From Salvator merianae (taxonomy: Eukaryota; Chordata; Lepidosauria; Squamata; Teiidae), in assembly GCA_003586115.2 (NCBI GenBank), contig QVOM02000025.1, positions 85,439,521-85,503,520 of the forward strand: DNA of 64,000 bases. The letters run 5' to 3'. Below are positions 34,680-45,486 of this stretch, in pieces. The translations under genes and the position numbers were made by a program. The notes under the pieces were generated by a model. It saw nothing but the letters and a program-made list of their open reading frames with translations, was not told the origin of the DNA and searched no databases. Positions within the stretch are counted from its first letter, which is position 1; the number at the start of each line of letters is the position of its first letter.

Positions 34680-35000
34680 CTCCTATAATGCAATATCTTG
34701 TTATTTGGTTAACTGCAGTTCTGTCTGGATTACTGCACATGAAGTACAGTGAGAGTTCAGCGTGAGCTGTGGCTACCTGGAAAAACTTTACGTGATACTA
34801 TTGGTCACCTGTACAGCGTGATGGAAGGATTAGGTCATGTGGAAAGAAAATCTCGCAGCTGTAATGTCACTCGCTGCTGTGTGAATGTTAAAACGCAGAG
34901 TGTCAATCTAATGTCAAACAATGGGTGATGATTCCAGATGTGCTTTATTCTGGTAAATCAATAAATTATGGAACAAATGAGTAATATCTGGAGGCAGTCT
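34680..35000. other. repeat-free intronic block, candidate conserved non-coding element
   Basis: Unique sequence including TCAGCGTGAGCTGTGGC, TCACCTGTACAGCGTGATGG and GCTGTAATGTCACTCGCTGC. No repeat is recognised. Conservation is inferred. Confidence 0.3.
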
Positions 35001-36140
35001 TAGAGGCATGCCCACTTAAGACAATCCCTGCAGAAAGTGTATTAAATGGACACTATCAATATATCATCAGCAACAAAATATGAATCACTTTTGAGGGACA
35101 GCCCTTTGGCAAAATAAATCAATATATAAAAGGTTGTTTGCATCTGTACAAGACCTCTGTTGGTATGTCGAAATAATACGTCTGCTTTCAACTCCTTTAA
35201 AGCATTTGATTTTAGCAGGACATTGACTGCTGGATGGAAACGCTGAGCATGACCAAAGATGGAGACAGAGGGGCAGAAATAGGACCTGTATTTAAACAAG
35301 CAGTAATGTAACTCTCAGGCTGAAAGACAAACCTGTATCCAGCAAAAGGGAATAATAGGATTTGCTACACTATTATGACAGCTATAATAACAAAGAAACA
35401 ATGCCTTGCATTAGAAGCGACTATCATTTTCTAGGCAAACCACTGACATCAGACCCGGAAAATGGCGGTGGGCAGAGAAAGTCTCACGAGAGGTAGGGAA
35501 GAAATCTAATCTCCTCTGGCGAATGAAAATAATAATTTTAAAAATCCAATATGGGGGTCAAAACGTGTGTCTGGGTTGTGCCAGAACAGACAGCAGATGC
35601 TGGCTCACTTGACTGAATCTCCCTCTATCCAGTAATTTAACAAAATTCTTCCCGATAAAATTTTTTAGTACACCTTTTTCCCCCTGACGTGTCTTTTTTT
35701 TTTAATCCTATGTGGAGAGAATCCAGTCCTGAAATGAGACTAAAGAAGATCCAGTTAATCAGTTGTAGATCTCACAGCTGTCCAGCCATCACTGTCTCAA
35801 CAGCGCTGGAAGGGGAAACATCATGGGTACTGTAGTTTGACAGCACATTGGGGTCCAGGGAAGTTGTCTTGAGGGGTGGCTGGATCACCAATGTCTTTAA
35901 GTTATAGGCTTATTCCCCCAGCTGTAATGAAAAATTCGCTATGGCCTGGATACTAACATGTTTGTTTTGAAAAGCCATAAAAGGCAAGGGAGGGAGATAG
36001 GAGACACCTTCTGAAGAGCATCTAGTCCCTGGTAAAGGGACATTTTCTTACCCCAGCATTTGACTTCCTGATTCAGGTTCTGTTACCTATGTTTTATAAT
36101 GAACGGAACTTTAACTTTGTTTTACAGCATTGGTTTTATA
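35001..36140. other. no recognised feature apart from a palindrome arm
   Basis: Unique intron sequence with one short palindromic-repeat arm at 35810-35880. Confidence 0.5.
35810..35880. repeat. one arm of the short palindromic repeat seen at 54191
   Basis: AACATCATGGGTACTGTAGT then TTGACAGCACATTGGGG resembles the right half of 54191-54320. Confidence 0.35.
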
Positions 36141-36235
36141 GTAACCTGGTCCAAGACCTTAAGGTGAAGGGCAGGATAGAAATGCATATGCATATGCATA
36201 TGCATATACACATGCAAATAAAATAAATAAATCCC
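36140..36235 (+). repeat. LINE 3' tail with hexamer microsatellite
   Basis: 'AAGGTGAAGGGCAGGATAGA' followed by (ATGCAT)n-like and AAATAAAATAAATAAA repeats is a forward copy of the same LINE terminus seen reversed at 15155-15265. Confidence 0.6.
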
Positions 36236-36389
36236 CATCCATATTCTCAGGCCTTAACAATTGAAGCTAGAATCATAATACCAGGTTAGAAGGTGCCCTG
36301 ATCACCTCTTCTGAAGCTGCATAAACTGCTGGGCTTGGATTAGCAGCAATCTGAGAAGTTATGTGCACAAAACTCAAAGTCACTGCAAT

Positions 36390-36879
36390 GAGCGTGTTCG
36401 CACTTAGCAAGTGGAATGTTCCAGGACACTCGCTGGAATGCAGCATTTGCACTTGCAAACAGCCCCAGCTGACCTGAAATCTACCAAAGCCCACCTGATA
36501 CTCACCTGAAGCCTGCCAGCTATAGTCAACTAAATTGTAGTCTCCAACCTGGTCTGCATGATCAGGTGCTGATCAGGGAAGGTGCGTTCACACCACTTCT
36601 GGGTTTGGAATGGCAGTGGGGTGTGGCCAGTGTGGCTACGCAGGTGCAGTCCAAGAGTTCACACCTAAGTTCAGACATTGGGATCTGGACCCTGGCAGCC
36701 ATTTCAGATCTAAGTCCAGACCCAGCTACCTCACTAGTGCGCTCCCATTTGCACTGCTTCCAGCACTGGTGTGGAGCGTTGCAGTGCTCACAGGTGTGAA
36801 CACTCCTCTCTGTACCAAACCCAACCAGCCTGAACCATGCTAATTATAACATTCTACTCTCATAAGTGCAAAAATGCCC
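36390..36879. mobile_element. composite of GGGCC-end MITE pieces
   Basis: The outer ends are GAGCGTGTTCGCACTTAGC and CATAAGTGCAAAAATGCCC. Two further pairs of similar termini lie inside: up to TTGCACTTGCAAACAGCCC near 36465, and GGTGCGTTCACACCACTTC near 36579 against AGGTGTGAACACTCC near 36806. This indicates layered insertions. Confidence 0.55.
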
Positions 36880-36959
36880 AACATTTCTCTGACCAGGGAC
36901 CTGACTGCTCCCACCATTCTGCCCAGTTGGATCCTTCACCACACTGAGCAACTCTTGAG

Positions 36960-37214
36960 TAGAGATGCACTGAACAGGTTTGGATAGTTGGCACCAAGTT
37001 GGGGTGCCTAAATGGTTCCACCCTGCTATTTAAAAACTTGATTCAAATCGAACCTGAATTAAGTAGTGGTCTAACAAACCAAGTAAGTCATACAGAACCA
37101 AGGTGGTTTACAATGGTTCGCTTGTTCACATGCAAACCAAACCACTCTGTTTGAAAAAAAACAAAAAAAAAACAGTTTGAATTGAACCAAACCAAGGGTA
37201 GTTTGGTTCAATGA
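36960..37214. repeat. one-ended MITE of the TTTGGTTCGAAC class
   Basis: It starts TAGAGATGCACTGAACAGG and is rich in GGTTTG/CAAACC and GAACC/GGTTC motifs. The right terminus is missing. Confidence 0.45.
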
Positions 37215-37588
37215 CGTGGCGAAGTAGGTGCTTCCCTGGAGGCACCTGCCCCCAAGTGTTTCCACTGACAAAAGTCAAAACATGCTCAGATATGGTAATG
37301 GCTTACATAAGGCCATCTTTGCATTGGGTGACACCATCTTTTATGTTTGTGTGTGTGTGCATTTTTCCTCTCAAAAATGAATATATGCAAGTAGAAAAGT
37401 AGCATGTTTGGATCAAATTTTGACAGTTTCCTGCTGGGCTACATTTCTGCTGACTGGGCATTTAATTTTTCACAAAAGGAATACATTCAAAATTTAAATA
37501 ACCCACCTCAAGCAGACTGTAGTAGTACTGGGCATTCTGCCACCTGAGGACTCTTATCCTCATCTCAGCCAGCTGCATATGTAAGTTA

Positions 37589-38336
37589 AGGTCTTTCTGC
37601 TCTGAAAGGCTTACAATCAGAATCAGTGGGTCTGGGAACAGCCAGGGTCACTGATTCCGACCATGCATGACAGCACCGGTCCAGACCAGCCCACACTGCA
37701 ACCTCACAGCCCACACAGGCTTCAATGTCTGCCTCTGACACCTCCAAGGGCTAGGAACAAACATACCTCACCTCGGAGCTTCTGAAGGATGCATTTCAGT
37801 AGTGCATGATGGCACACCTCTGAAATGCATCCCCTGGTACTCCAGAACATGAGAGGCATGCCTTCTGCATGCCTTCTGTGTACCAAATAAGGCTCTATGA
37901 TTTGCTGTAGACACATTTAGACACGCTATTGACTCCCTGCGAATGGCTACTGGAATGGATGCCTAGGTCCTGACTCCAGGTTGCAAAGACAAGCAGGATG
38001 TCTGTAAAACCATTTGCGGGGAGTCCAGAGCAGGTGAAGGTTTTGCCTTTATATTCTGCTTGAGAATGCCCAGAAGCAATTGGTGGGCCACTGTGTGAAA
38101 CAGGATGCTGGACTAGATGGGCCATGGCCAGATCCAGCAAGGCTTCTCTTACGTTCTTACGTTCTTATGTGTCTACCTGCAATACTGAACAGTGCCTCCC
38201 TAATCTGGATCACGCTCCATCTAATGCAGATGGAGCATTCCAGCTTGGGTCAGAATATTAACATGCAGATCTATGAGGTCCAGAAGCATACTATGCAGAT
38301 GCTTGTTCCTGACTAAAGGTAAGTGCAGAAAAGGCC
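37589..38336. mobile_element. family C MITE, TTA duplication, split by a LINE tail
   Basis: The left end is AGGTCTTTCTGCTCTG and the right end GTAAGTGCAGAAAAGGCC. TTA is at 37586-37588 and 38337-38339. The LINE fragment at about 37920-38168 interrupts it. Family C landmarks include GAGGCATGCCTTCTGCATGC and CTAATGCAGATGGAGC. Confidence 0.8.
37920..38168 (+). repeat. CR1-type LINE 3' UTR inserted within a MITE
   Basis: It contains GGATGCTGGACTAGATGGGC, then GATCCAGCAAGGCTTCTC, and ends in the octamer repeat TTCTTACGTTCTTACGTTCTTATG. It splits the family C MITE at 37589-38336, so it inserted after that MITE. Confidence 0.75.
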
Positions 38337-38339
38337 TTA

Positions 38340-39550
38340 AACTAAAGGCATTATGCTTAGCCTAGAAAAGATCCCTATGCAGAAACATTGCATCTTACTG
38401 CAAGCAACGAAAATAAAATCACTACATTTGAAACTGAGAGGCACACATAGGTGTACATTTTGAAAACATAGCAGAAATGAATCTATTTACTCAATACCTT
38501 CATTTTTAAAAATTTTCCATCAAATTCCATTTAAAATAATTTATTTATCTGGGCATGAGGCGTTTTTAATTCATTAAGGTAGATAGATGGGTAATATCAT
38601 CAGCCAATGTACTGATTAGTTATGCTCATTTGCATTTTTTCAATTATTAGTACGGAAGCCACTGGGAGTCCCAAACAAAATTAGTTGTATGTTTAACAAA
38701 TTCTGCATTTTAATGTGACCTACCAAGGCTTTCTTTTTCCAGATTATATATACACCATACATAGGGAAAGCAACCAATAGCTGTATACCAGAAGTATTTG
38801 TTACTCTGAAACCAGATATTAACAGTTTGAAATGGATGTTAGCTTCATGCAAAATAAATAAATAAATAAATAAATAAATAAAATAGTGTGTTATTAAGCA
38901 AGCCCAGATGATATATACATTTGCATTCACAAAGATACATTTCTTCAATGGAATGATTTAATTGCTTTAGCCCACGTAATTTTTAAACAATAAAATTTAA
39001 AAATGAAATTGTATCTCATTTTGCATGCATGAAACTCTCTTTCTAATATAAGTAGATATTTAATTTATGATAAGTGGAGGGAAAAAAAACCTAGGCACAA
39101 ATGCAATCATGAAAGATAATTAAACACACCTTAAAATTTCCGTTCAATCCTGTGAATTATCTAACTGAAGAAAGAGTCCTTGAAGAAGCAATAGATATTG
39201 TTCCACCTAAGTTTGCAATATATAATAATTCTCCCTAACAGGCAATTCTAATTATATTAATTTTAAATCAGACTGGTTGATACATAAATCTGAACACCTA
39301 AAACATGAGAGTATGAATTAGCTTAGAAAATGGCATTAAAACACTTTTCTTTTTCAAGACAAAGTGCATAAACAGAGAAGAAAGGCAGCTGTGAAAATAA
39401 GGACCATAAAGGCTAGAATCCTGGCTACTTGATAATGCTTTGGTACTTTTTTTTTGAGGGACTTCTGTTCATGAGTTCCCATTACAACCTGAGGACTGGG
39501 ATCTAATAACAGTAATTTAAGACAAGAGTGTATATGTGTGTTTGTCGAGA
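38340..39550. other. no gene; AT-rich unique intron
   Basis: Strongly AT-rich and almost repeat-free apart from (AAAT)n at 38851-38884. Confidence 0.55.
38851..38884 (+). repeat. (AAAT)n microsatellite
   Basis: About eight AAAT units. Confidence 0.95.
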
Positions 39551-39745
39551 GAGTGGCTGTAGCTCAGTGGTAGAGCCAACTGCCTGGAAAGCAGAGGGTT
39601 GCCAGTTCAATCCCGAGCCTCTCCCCAGAAGTAGGCAATGGCAAACCACTTCTCCATCTCTGCCAAGAAAACTGCACAGAGGGAACCATGGAGGTACCCA
39701 TGCAGTCAACCAGAAGTCGGGCATAACTTGATAGCACCCAACAGC
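39551..39745 (+). mobile_element. tRNA-derived SINE (Sauria-SINE-like)
   Basis: A tRNA-like head has box A (TAGCTCAGTGGTAGAG) and a box B region (GTTGCCAGTTCAATCC). The body is 'GTAGGCAATGGCAAACCACT', and the tail CCAGAAGTCGGGCATAACTT resembles the Bov-B-like 3' end of squamate Sauria SINEs. Pol III transcription would start near 39551. It is nearly full length and no target duplication was identified. Confidence 0.85.
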
Positions 39746-40150
39746 AAATGTTCTTTGTGTGCTATAACACAAGAAATCTACACATTCAAACACATTTCAA
39801 AGGGAAGCTTCCAATCAGAGCCTCATTCCTTCCCATCTGCTATGAGGAGCCTGACCTGTGAATGGCTACTACAAGGAGGATTGGCATGAAATTGTTGCAT
39901 CACAAAAAGCTCCTAGGCAGGGTTCTTTCAGGGCCATCTCCAAGAATCAAGGATGGCCAATGAACTGCACCATATGGCAGTGAGGAAGGTGTAAGATTCC
40001 ACTTGGAAGCCTTGCTCTGATCCTGTATGGACAGAAATCCAGTTTGCTAAAACTGAAGTGGAAGTTCCAACTGGTACCCAACCTGTCCCCTACTGCTGTT
40101 TTGGAAGCTTTCTATGAAACCCTGCTGCCTGGAACAACCTCTCAAACGCA

Positions 40151-40692
40151 GGGCCATTCTGCACTGAAAGGCTGGGATCCAAACCAGTGCAGGGAAAGGC
40201 TGGGATCCAAACCAGTGGGTCCAGACCAGCGATGCTTGCTGGTTTGGATGACAGCCAGGCATGGTCTGATGATGGTGCTGATCCAGACCAGCCCCCACTG
40301 ACCCTGAAGTCTGCATGAGTTTTAGGGCTGGGTTCTGAATGCTCCAATGGGCTAGGAACAAAGGGCTAATCTCAGAGCCACTGGGGGACCCATTTCGGAA
40401 GTACACTTTTGTGCACCACCAAAAAGGGTCCTCCAGTAGTCAAGAACATGGAGGTGCACCTTCTGAATGCTTCTGTGTTCCAGACAAGGCTGTGTTGATC
40501 CAATGGTAGGCCTCAATATCGAGGTCTTCCAGTGACCCAGATTAAGGGCCACTTGATCTGGATTATGCTTTGTTCTACATGAATGGAGTGAACCAGCACA
40601 TGACAGGGACTCATGTGTTCCATATTAATGTGTGGAATGGAAGTCTATAGTCCTCCTCCTGATCCTGTCTAAGTGGCAGTGTAGAAAGGCCC
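40151..40692. mobile_element. family C MITE with internal 28-bp duplication
   Basis: It starts GGGCCATTCTGCACTG and ends GGCAGTGTAGAAAGGCCC. A 24-bp unit beginning GAAAGGCTGGGATCC occurs at 40166-40189 and again at 40194-40217. Flanking triplets are GCA and TCA. Confidence 0.75.
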
Positions 40693-40701
40693 TCAGTCAC
40701 G

Positions 40702-41117
40702 GGGCCTTTCAACACGTTCCACCATGGATTAGACCCTGCAGTGCAGCAACCATTTGCACTGTGAGGGCTGGAACATCCCAGCAACAGGCTTCCAGCACTC
40801 ATAGTGTGAATGCTGCTGACACCATGACAGTGGTCAGAGAAACTTCCAGCTGCTGCCATGGCAACCAGGGGTGAGATGTGACTATGCAGCCACAACCGTG
40901 CCACACTGCACCATACAGCGTTCACAACTGGAAGAGGGTGCAAACGCTGTGTACTGGAAGCAGTACAGCTGCTGCCAGTACAGCTGTGGAGCACAATTTT
41001 GTGGTCCACAGCAAGCAGCGATTGGAAGAGGCTATAGCCCACTCCCAATCACGAGGGCCTCCACATAGTGCAGAGTGAGAGTCTGCAAGTTCACCAGTGA
41101 AAAGTGCAAACAGGACC
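40702..41117. mobile_element. family A MITE abutting a family C MITE
   Basis: It runs from GGGCCTTTCAACACGTTCC to AAGTGCAAACAGGACC. The interior carries GCAGTGCAGCAACCATTTGC, GCTGCCATGGCAACCAGG and ACAGCTGTGGAGCACAATTT. It starts 9 bp after the family C copy ending at 40692. Flanking triplets are ACG and ATG. Confidence 0.77.
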
Positions 41118-41459
41118 ATGGTGCGAGATATAGAATCTTGGTAGCCCTCCCGCTCACACTCATCTCTCTATTGTGACTGATTCTGTATTGAGTACTGAAA
41201 TGGATGAAATTCAGGTTAGCCTTCTCATCCACAGTCATGGACAATAAATGGCTTCTTTGGCACTCCTAGTCTAAAGGGAAAGATAGCTTTGATACATTAA
41301 GTAAAGTCTTCTCTCAACCATTCTTTTGTGTTCCCACTGTACTTCCTCCTGCCTATCACAACTGTAGCCCCTGATGTCTCCCCTTCTCTTTCTACCTTCC
41401 CCATACTGGTGTTCCACCAGTTCCCACTCTGTGATGGTCTCTGGATTGCTGCTGGGGAG

Positions 41460-41766
41460 CACTGGCGTAGCAAGGGGGCACGGGGGGCGCTGCGCACCGG
41501 GGGGCGCATTGTTGGGGGCGGCGCCCGCTTTTGAGGTGGGCCCTCCCGCCCGCTCGGCTGCCGGTTTGCCTTTAGTCGGCTTCACCGGCACATCCGCCGC
41601 TCGCTCGCCGCTCGCTCGCTCGCCCTGCCCGCTCACCGTGCCGGCTGGCGCGCACGCGGCCATCATCACGGCAGCAGCGGGAGTAGACAGCTGCAGGGCA
41701 GGGCGCCCTGCTCGGCTACCGCCGTTTGGTCCGCCCCGGGTGGCGGAACGTTCAGCTACGCCGCTG
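41460..41766. mobile_element. GC-rich hAT-type MITE with perfect 8-bp duplication
   Basis: The ends are CACTGGCGTAGC and the complement of GCTACGCCGCTG. CTGGGGAG lies at 41452-41459 and 41767-41774. The 307-bp interior is strikingly CpG-rich (CGCTCGCTCGCCGCTCGC-like runs) in an otherwise AT-rich intron. Open frames across it are compositional artefacts. Confidence 0.92.
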
Positions 41767-42344
41767 CTGGGGAGATGAAAGAGGAGGATCAAGGCTCAGT
41801 TCTCACTTAACAGAATTTTTGTCTATTGCAGCTGGAACTCCCCCCTGTTCCTGTCATCCAGGAATCCCAATCTTTGAGTCACAACTGCCCTCCCTGTTAG
41901 CAGTGTTGGTAGCAATCATGTCCCTCATGGTGGTCTTTCTAGTGCTGTGATCACCACACACATCACCTGAGCTTTTTCTCCATCTGAACTATGGCAGTTA
42001 GTTGCACTGTTTCTCACTCAGATTGATGGTCCCAATTTTCCCACAAGATAGTCTCAGCTATTAGCCCTCTGTAGTTGCTACACAGCTACTGGGGGGCTGT
42101 AGGTGGTTTAAGCGTTTATTCACTTAATTGCTGTCATAAAGCCATGTGAGCTCTCCAGACTTTGTTTTGATCTATTGTGGATCACATTGCCATTTGAGGG
42201 ATCAAAGGAAGGTCTCCAAATAGATCTACTCCACTGCTGTGACCGAATTGCTCCATAAGCCATTGCTATGTGCCCCCTTTACCAGCGGACACCACTCCTT
42301 CTGGCTAATGCTGCCAGCAAGAGGCACAGATTAAACAACTAAAG

Positions 42345-42417
42345 GAAGGAGCCGCTCCGAGTCTACGGAGAGGGGCGGCATACAAATCTAATAAATTAAA
42401 TTAAATTAAATTAAGGA
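42345..42417 (+). repeat. squamate CR1/L2 LINE 3' terminus with (AAATT)n tail
   Basis: 'GAGCCGCTCCGAGTCTACGG' then AGAGGGGCGGCATACAAATC and a (TAAAT)n run is a widespread snake/lizard LINE 3' end. Only the last roughly 70 bp remain. Confidence 0.75.
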
Positions 42418-43285
42418 GGCAGCTGTCACACAAATTCACTTGCCCAAGATGAAGACAGCCTGCATTCCTCTCTATCTCTCATACATGTTCCAAGCTCCTT
42501 GTTAGAATTCCAGCTTCAACTTCAGCATTCATGCTTTCCCATTCATTTTGATCAACCGTCATCAGAACAAACTTGCATTTTGGCTGCTTATTGGGGAGAA
42601 GGCACATGTTACCAACCCTGCCAGCTACATGGTTTTCCATGCAGCTCTGCCAGCTCTGATCAGCTGAGAACCAGTGTTGAGACTTCTATTTCCACACCTT
42701 TGCCAAGATACAGCACTGTATGTTTTTGCTGAAAAGCAACATAACGGAACATGAAAACACTCTGGGTCAAAATATTTAACATTACATACATTAGGAAGTC
42801 ATTCATTTTTAGCAGTCCTGGTCCAGATGGGCATCTGTAACCAGCAATACCAAAATGACATTATTATGTAACTGGCCCACGTCCCAGGTTGTCAGCATTT
42901 ACTCCTTGAATGTGTTGTGATGTGTGTGAGAGAGAAAGAGAGGGAGCTCCAACCTTTGGGCTGCCTCCAGACAGAGAGAAGAAAAGACGGGATTTTGTTT
43001 GGATCCTGGAATTGCCTCCCACCATCCCTACCAGATGCCAGGACAACTTCATGGGGCACGTGTGGACACTCACCTTGTCTGGCACTGCTCCCTCAATGGT
43101 GTTTCACGTAATCCAGGCATTTCAATGACCCAGAAGTGCGCAATTGCGCATGTATGGCTATCATTTTCTGGCTAGTTTTGGTGATACATGTGCACGGGGC
43201 CCATCTCCAAGAAGGCGGACTGCTGGAAAAAGCATCTGGACAGGTAAATCCTTTCACTTTTTACATAAAACCCAGGTTGGGAGTT

Positions 43286-43317
43286 GATATCCCTGCAATA
43301 ACATTATTGCAGGATAT
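43286..43317. repeat. hairpin, about 15-bp arms
   Basis: GATATCCCTGCAATAA pairs with TTATTGCAGGATATC, with one bulged C. Confidence 0.8.
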
Positions 43318-43559
43318 CACCCCAATATTCCGGGGCTATGATGGGATTGCCATGGCCATGTGTGGTATTCCCAACACAGCCCTGGAATAATCTCAGGTTT
43401 TAGGCCATGTCTGGATGGGGACTTGGTCAGGGAAATCTGCAGTACAACAAAGATGAAGCAACATTGCTTACCTACTCCTACACCAGAATTCTTGTTGAAC
43501 TGGCCACCTTCTAGTCTGATAATACCATTACATTCTTTCTTTCATGCATCTGTTACAAA

Positions 43560-44077
43560 GACCATTTCTACACGGCATGCGCTATCCCACACCACATGGT
43601 TCTAGTCCACGTATTCTGATCCACACTGGGGCATGCTAGCGGGAGGCCATGTTAAAGTCTGTCAGCATTCAGAAAGCTCAGCCCAGACTTCAAAGGCCAG
43701 GAACGAATGTTCCCAGTCTTCAAAGCTTCCAGCCAGGGTCCTTTTAGTCAGGTACATGGCTGGGGCATACTTCTGGCTTTGCTTCCAGTTGTCCATCTAA
43801 ATGTCAGTGATTGATATATTGGACTAGTGGGCCATGTGCATTTTGCACATGTCCTGCTGGTTTAGTCCACCGACAGTAGCCCACTTGCACACTATCTTGT
43901 CAGGATCTACTGGTAAAGTGAGATACAGTGCCATTTTGATACTGCATTCTAGTCCATTGCTTCATTCAGTGTGAACAAAGCATTCCAAGGGGGGCTCTGC
44001 TATTCCACATTACCATGCAAAAGGCAGAGGTCTAGACTCATCTGTGGCCACGAATAATGGCCTATGTGGAAAGGGCC
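43560..44077. mobile_element. family C-related MITE, AAA duplication
   Basis: It starts GACCATTTCTACACGGC and ends ATGTGGAAAGGGCC. AAA is at 43557-43559 and 44078-44080. Shared internal text includes AAAGGCCAGGAACGAATG and TTCTAGTCCATTGC. Confidence 0.68.
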
Positions 44078-44835
44078 AAAGTCTGCAAGGCAGAAGTGAA
44101 GGGATAATAGATCCTGGCATGTCCTGGCATGTCCTGGCAACCAGCCATCAAGAATAAAAGACTTATAGCATTTGACAGTTGCAAATATGGAAGGAGGAAG
44201 AATATATTGTTAACCACTATAATTATATAAAAAACGAACTTCTTCCTTTCTTCTCAGTTCCATTAAACCTGAAAATTCTGTTTTTTAAATTTCATATCTC
44301 AGCAGAACTAATGGGATAATGAACTTTTAATCTACCCAAGGCTGGTATTGTACCCGATCACTCACAAAGGGGCAAAGTTTAAACTGAAGTTAGAACTAGC
44401 TTTAATTTTGTAGAATTTGAAAGTTCAGCTTTGGAAACTTTGGGGGGTCTACTCATTCCAGATGCATTGGCCAAGGATCCATCAGATGTTCAAAACCAGC
44501 TGAACTTTTGAGAATTTTATAGCAGGTCTTGTCTTTAGTCATAAGAATGTACAAAGAATCCTGCCATAGGATTGGGCCAGTGGTTTACCTTGTCTTTAGA
44601 AATATATCATCTTAGATTTGTAGGTAATACCCAACAATCATGATTGACTCATAACAATTTCATGTTTGATATTTTTTTTTTCAAATATTAGAATACAAGA
44701 TGTAAGAGTAGAAATATTAAAATATTAGAATATAAAATATGAAACTAGTAGCCTGATAGCCTATCTTTTATGAACATAACCAATGAATTCTCAGGAAATA
44801 GCAAAACCAATACTTGCTTTCTTGCATTAACAAGG

Positions 44836-44906
44836 TCCTTTCCCTCCTTTCTTTCCTTCCTTCCTTCCTTCCTTCCTTCCTTCCTTCCTTCCTTCCTTCC
44901 TTCCTC
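44836..44906 (+). repeat. (TTCC)n microsatellite
   Basis: About 15 TTCC units. Confidence 0.97.
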
Positions 44907-44946
44907 TTTCACTGTGACTCTTGGTTCTTTAGCTATGTGAAAGTGA

Positions 44947-45483
44947 GGTTGTTTTCACACTTGATCTTCACATCCACAGGGTGGGCCACCCCATCCTGGG
45001 ATACCCAACCTGTTCCAAGTTAGGGCAGGCTGCCACTGGCATGGGACAGGTCTGTTCATATTGGAATGGCATGCCCCAGACAATCCCCTGCTGTTGGCTC
45101 TGAAGGCTACACTAGCTTTGGAGCTGACTCAGAGCCTCCAAGCTCTGAAGACCAGGAATGAAGGTTCTTAGCCTTTTGAATTCCCAGGAGGGGGCATTTT
45201 AGCAGAAGATCCAGCTGCACCACCGACAAGGATCCCCTGTTGTATACTAGACCAAGAAGGCGTACCATCTGCACATCTTCATGGTCCAGTATACAGGGCC
45301 TGGGTCTGTGGCAGACTTCAATATTGAGGTCTATAGCTATGCTGGGCTGGGGAACCATTTAGGGTGCTGTAGCCCGGTCCACACTTCATCCAATGCAGAT
45401 GAAACATGCTATCCCTACACTAGCATACAGAAGGCAGAGGCCTAGACCAGACCATGGTCCAGCTGTTCAGTGCAGAAATGGCC
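44947..45483. mobile_element. family C MITE
   Basis: It starts GGTTGTTTTCACACTTG and ends AGTGCAGAAATGGCC. Flanking triplets are TGA and TAA. Family C text: AAGACCAGGAATGAAGGTTC, TTCAATATTGAGGTCTA, CATCCAATGCAGATG. Confidence 0.75.
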
Positions 45484-45486
45484 TAA

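Larger units (their letters stand above)
41775..43556. other. no gene; LINE tail and a hairpin only
   Basis: Contains the LINE terminus at 42345-42417 and the hairpin at 43286-43317. GGTCCAGATGGGCATC near 42823 and ATGTCTGGATGGGGAC near 43408 could be the ends of a further diverged element. Confidence 0.4.

Noticed and set aside
40166..40217. 28-bp tandem duplication as a separate repeat family
   Set aside because: A local duplication private to one family C MITE copy.
41271..41792. 173-codon minus-strand frame rich in Ala/Pro/Gly and a 134-codon plus-strand frame
   Set aside because: Both are driven by the GC-rich hAT-type MITE at 41460-41766, whose exact 8-bp duplication explains the composition.
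42820..43430. Possible element between GGTCCAGATGGGCA and ATGTCTGGATGGGGAC
   Set aside because: End complementarity is partial and no duplication was found.
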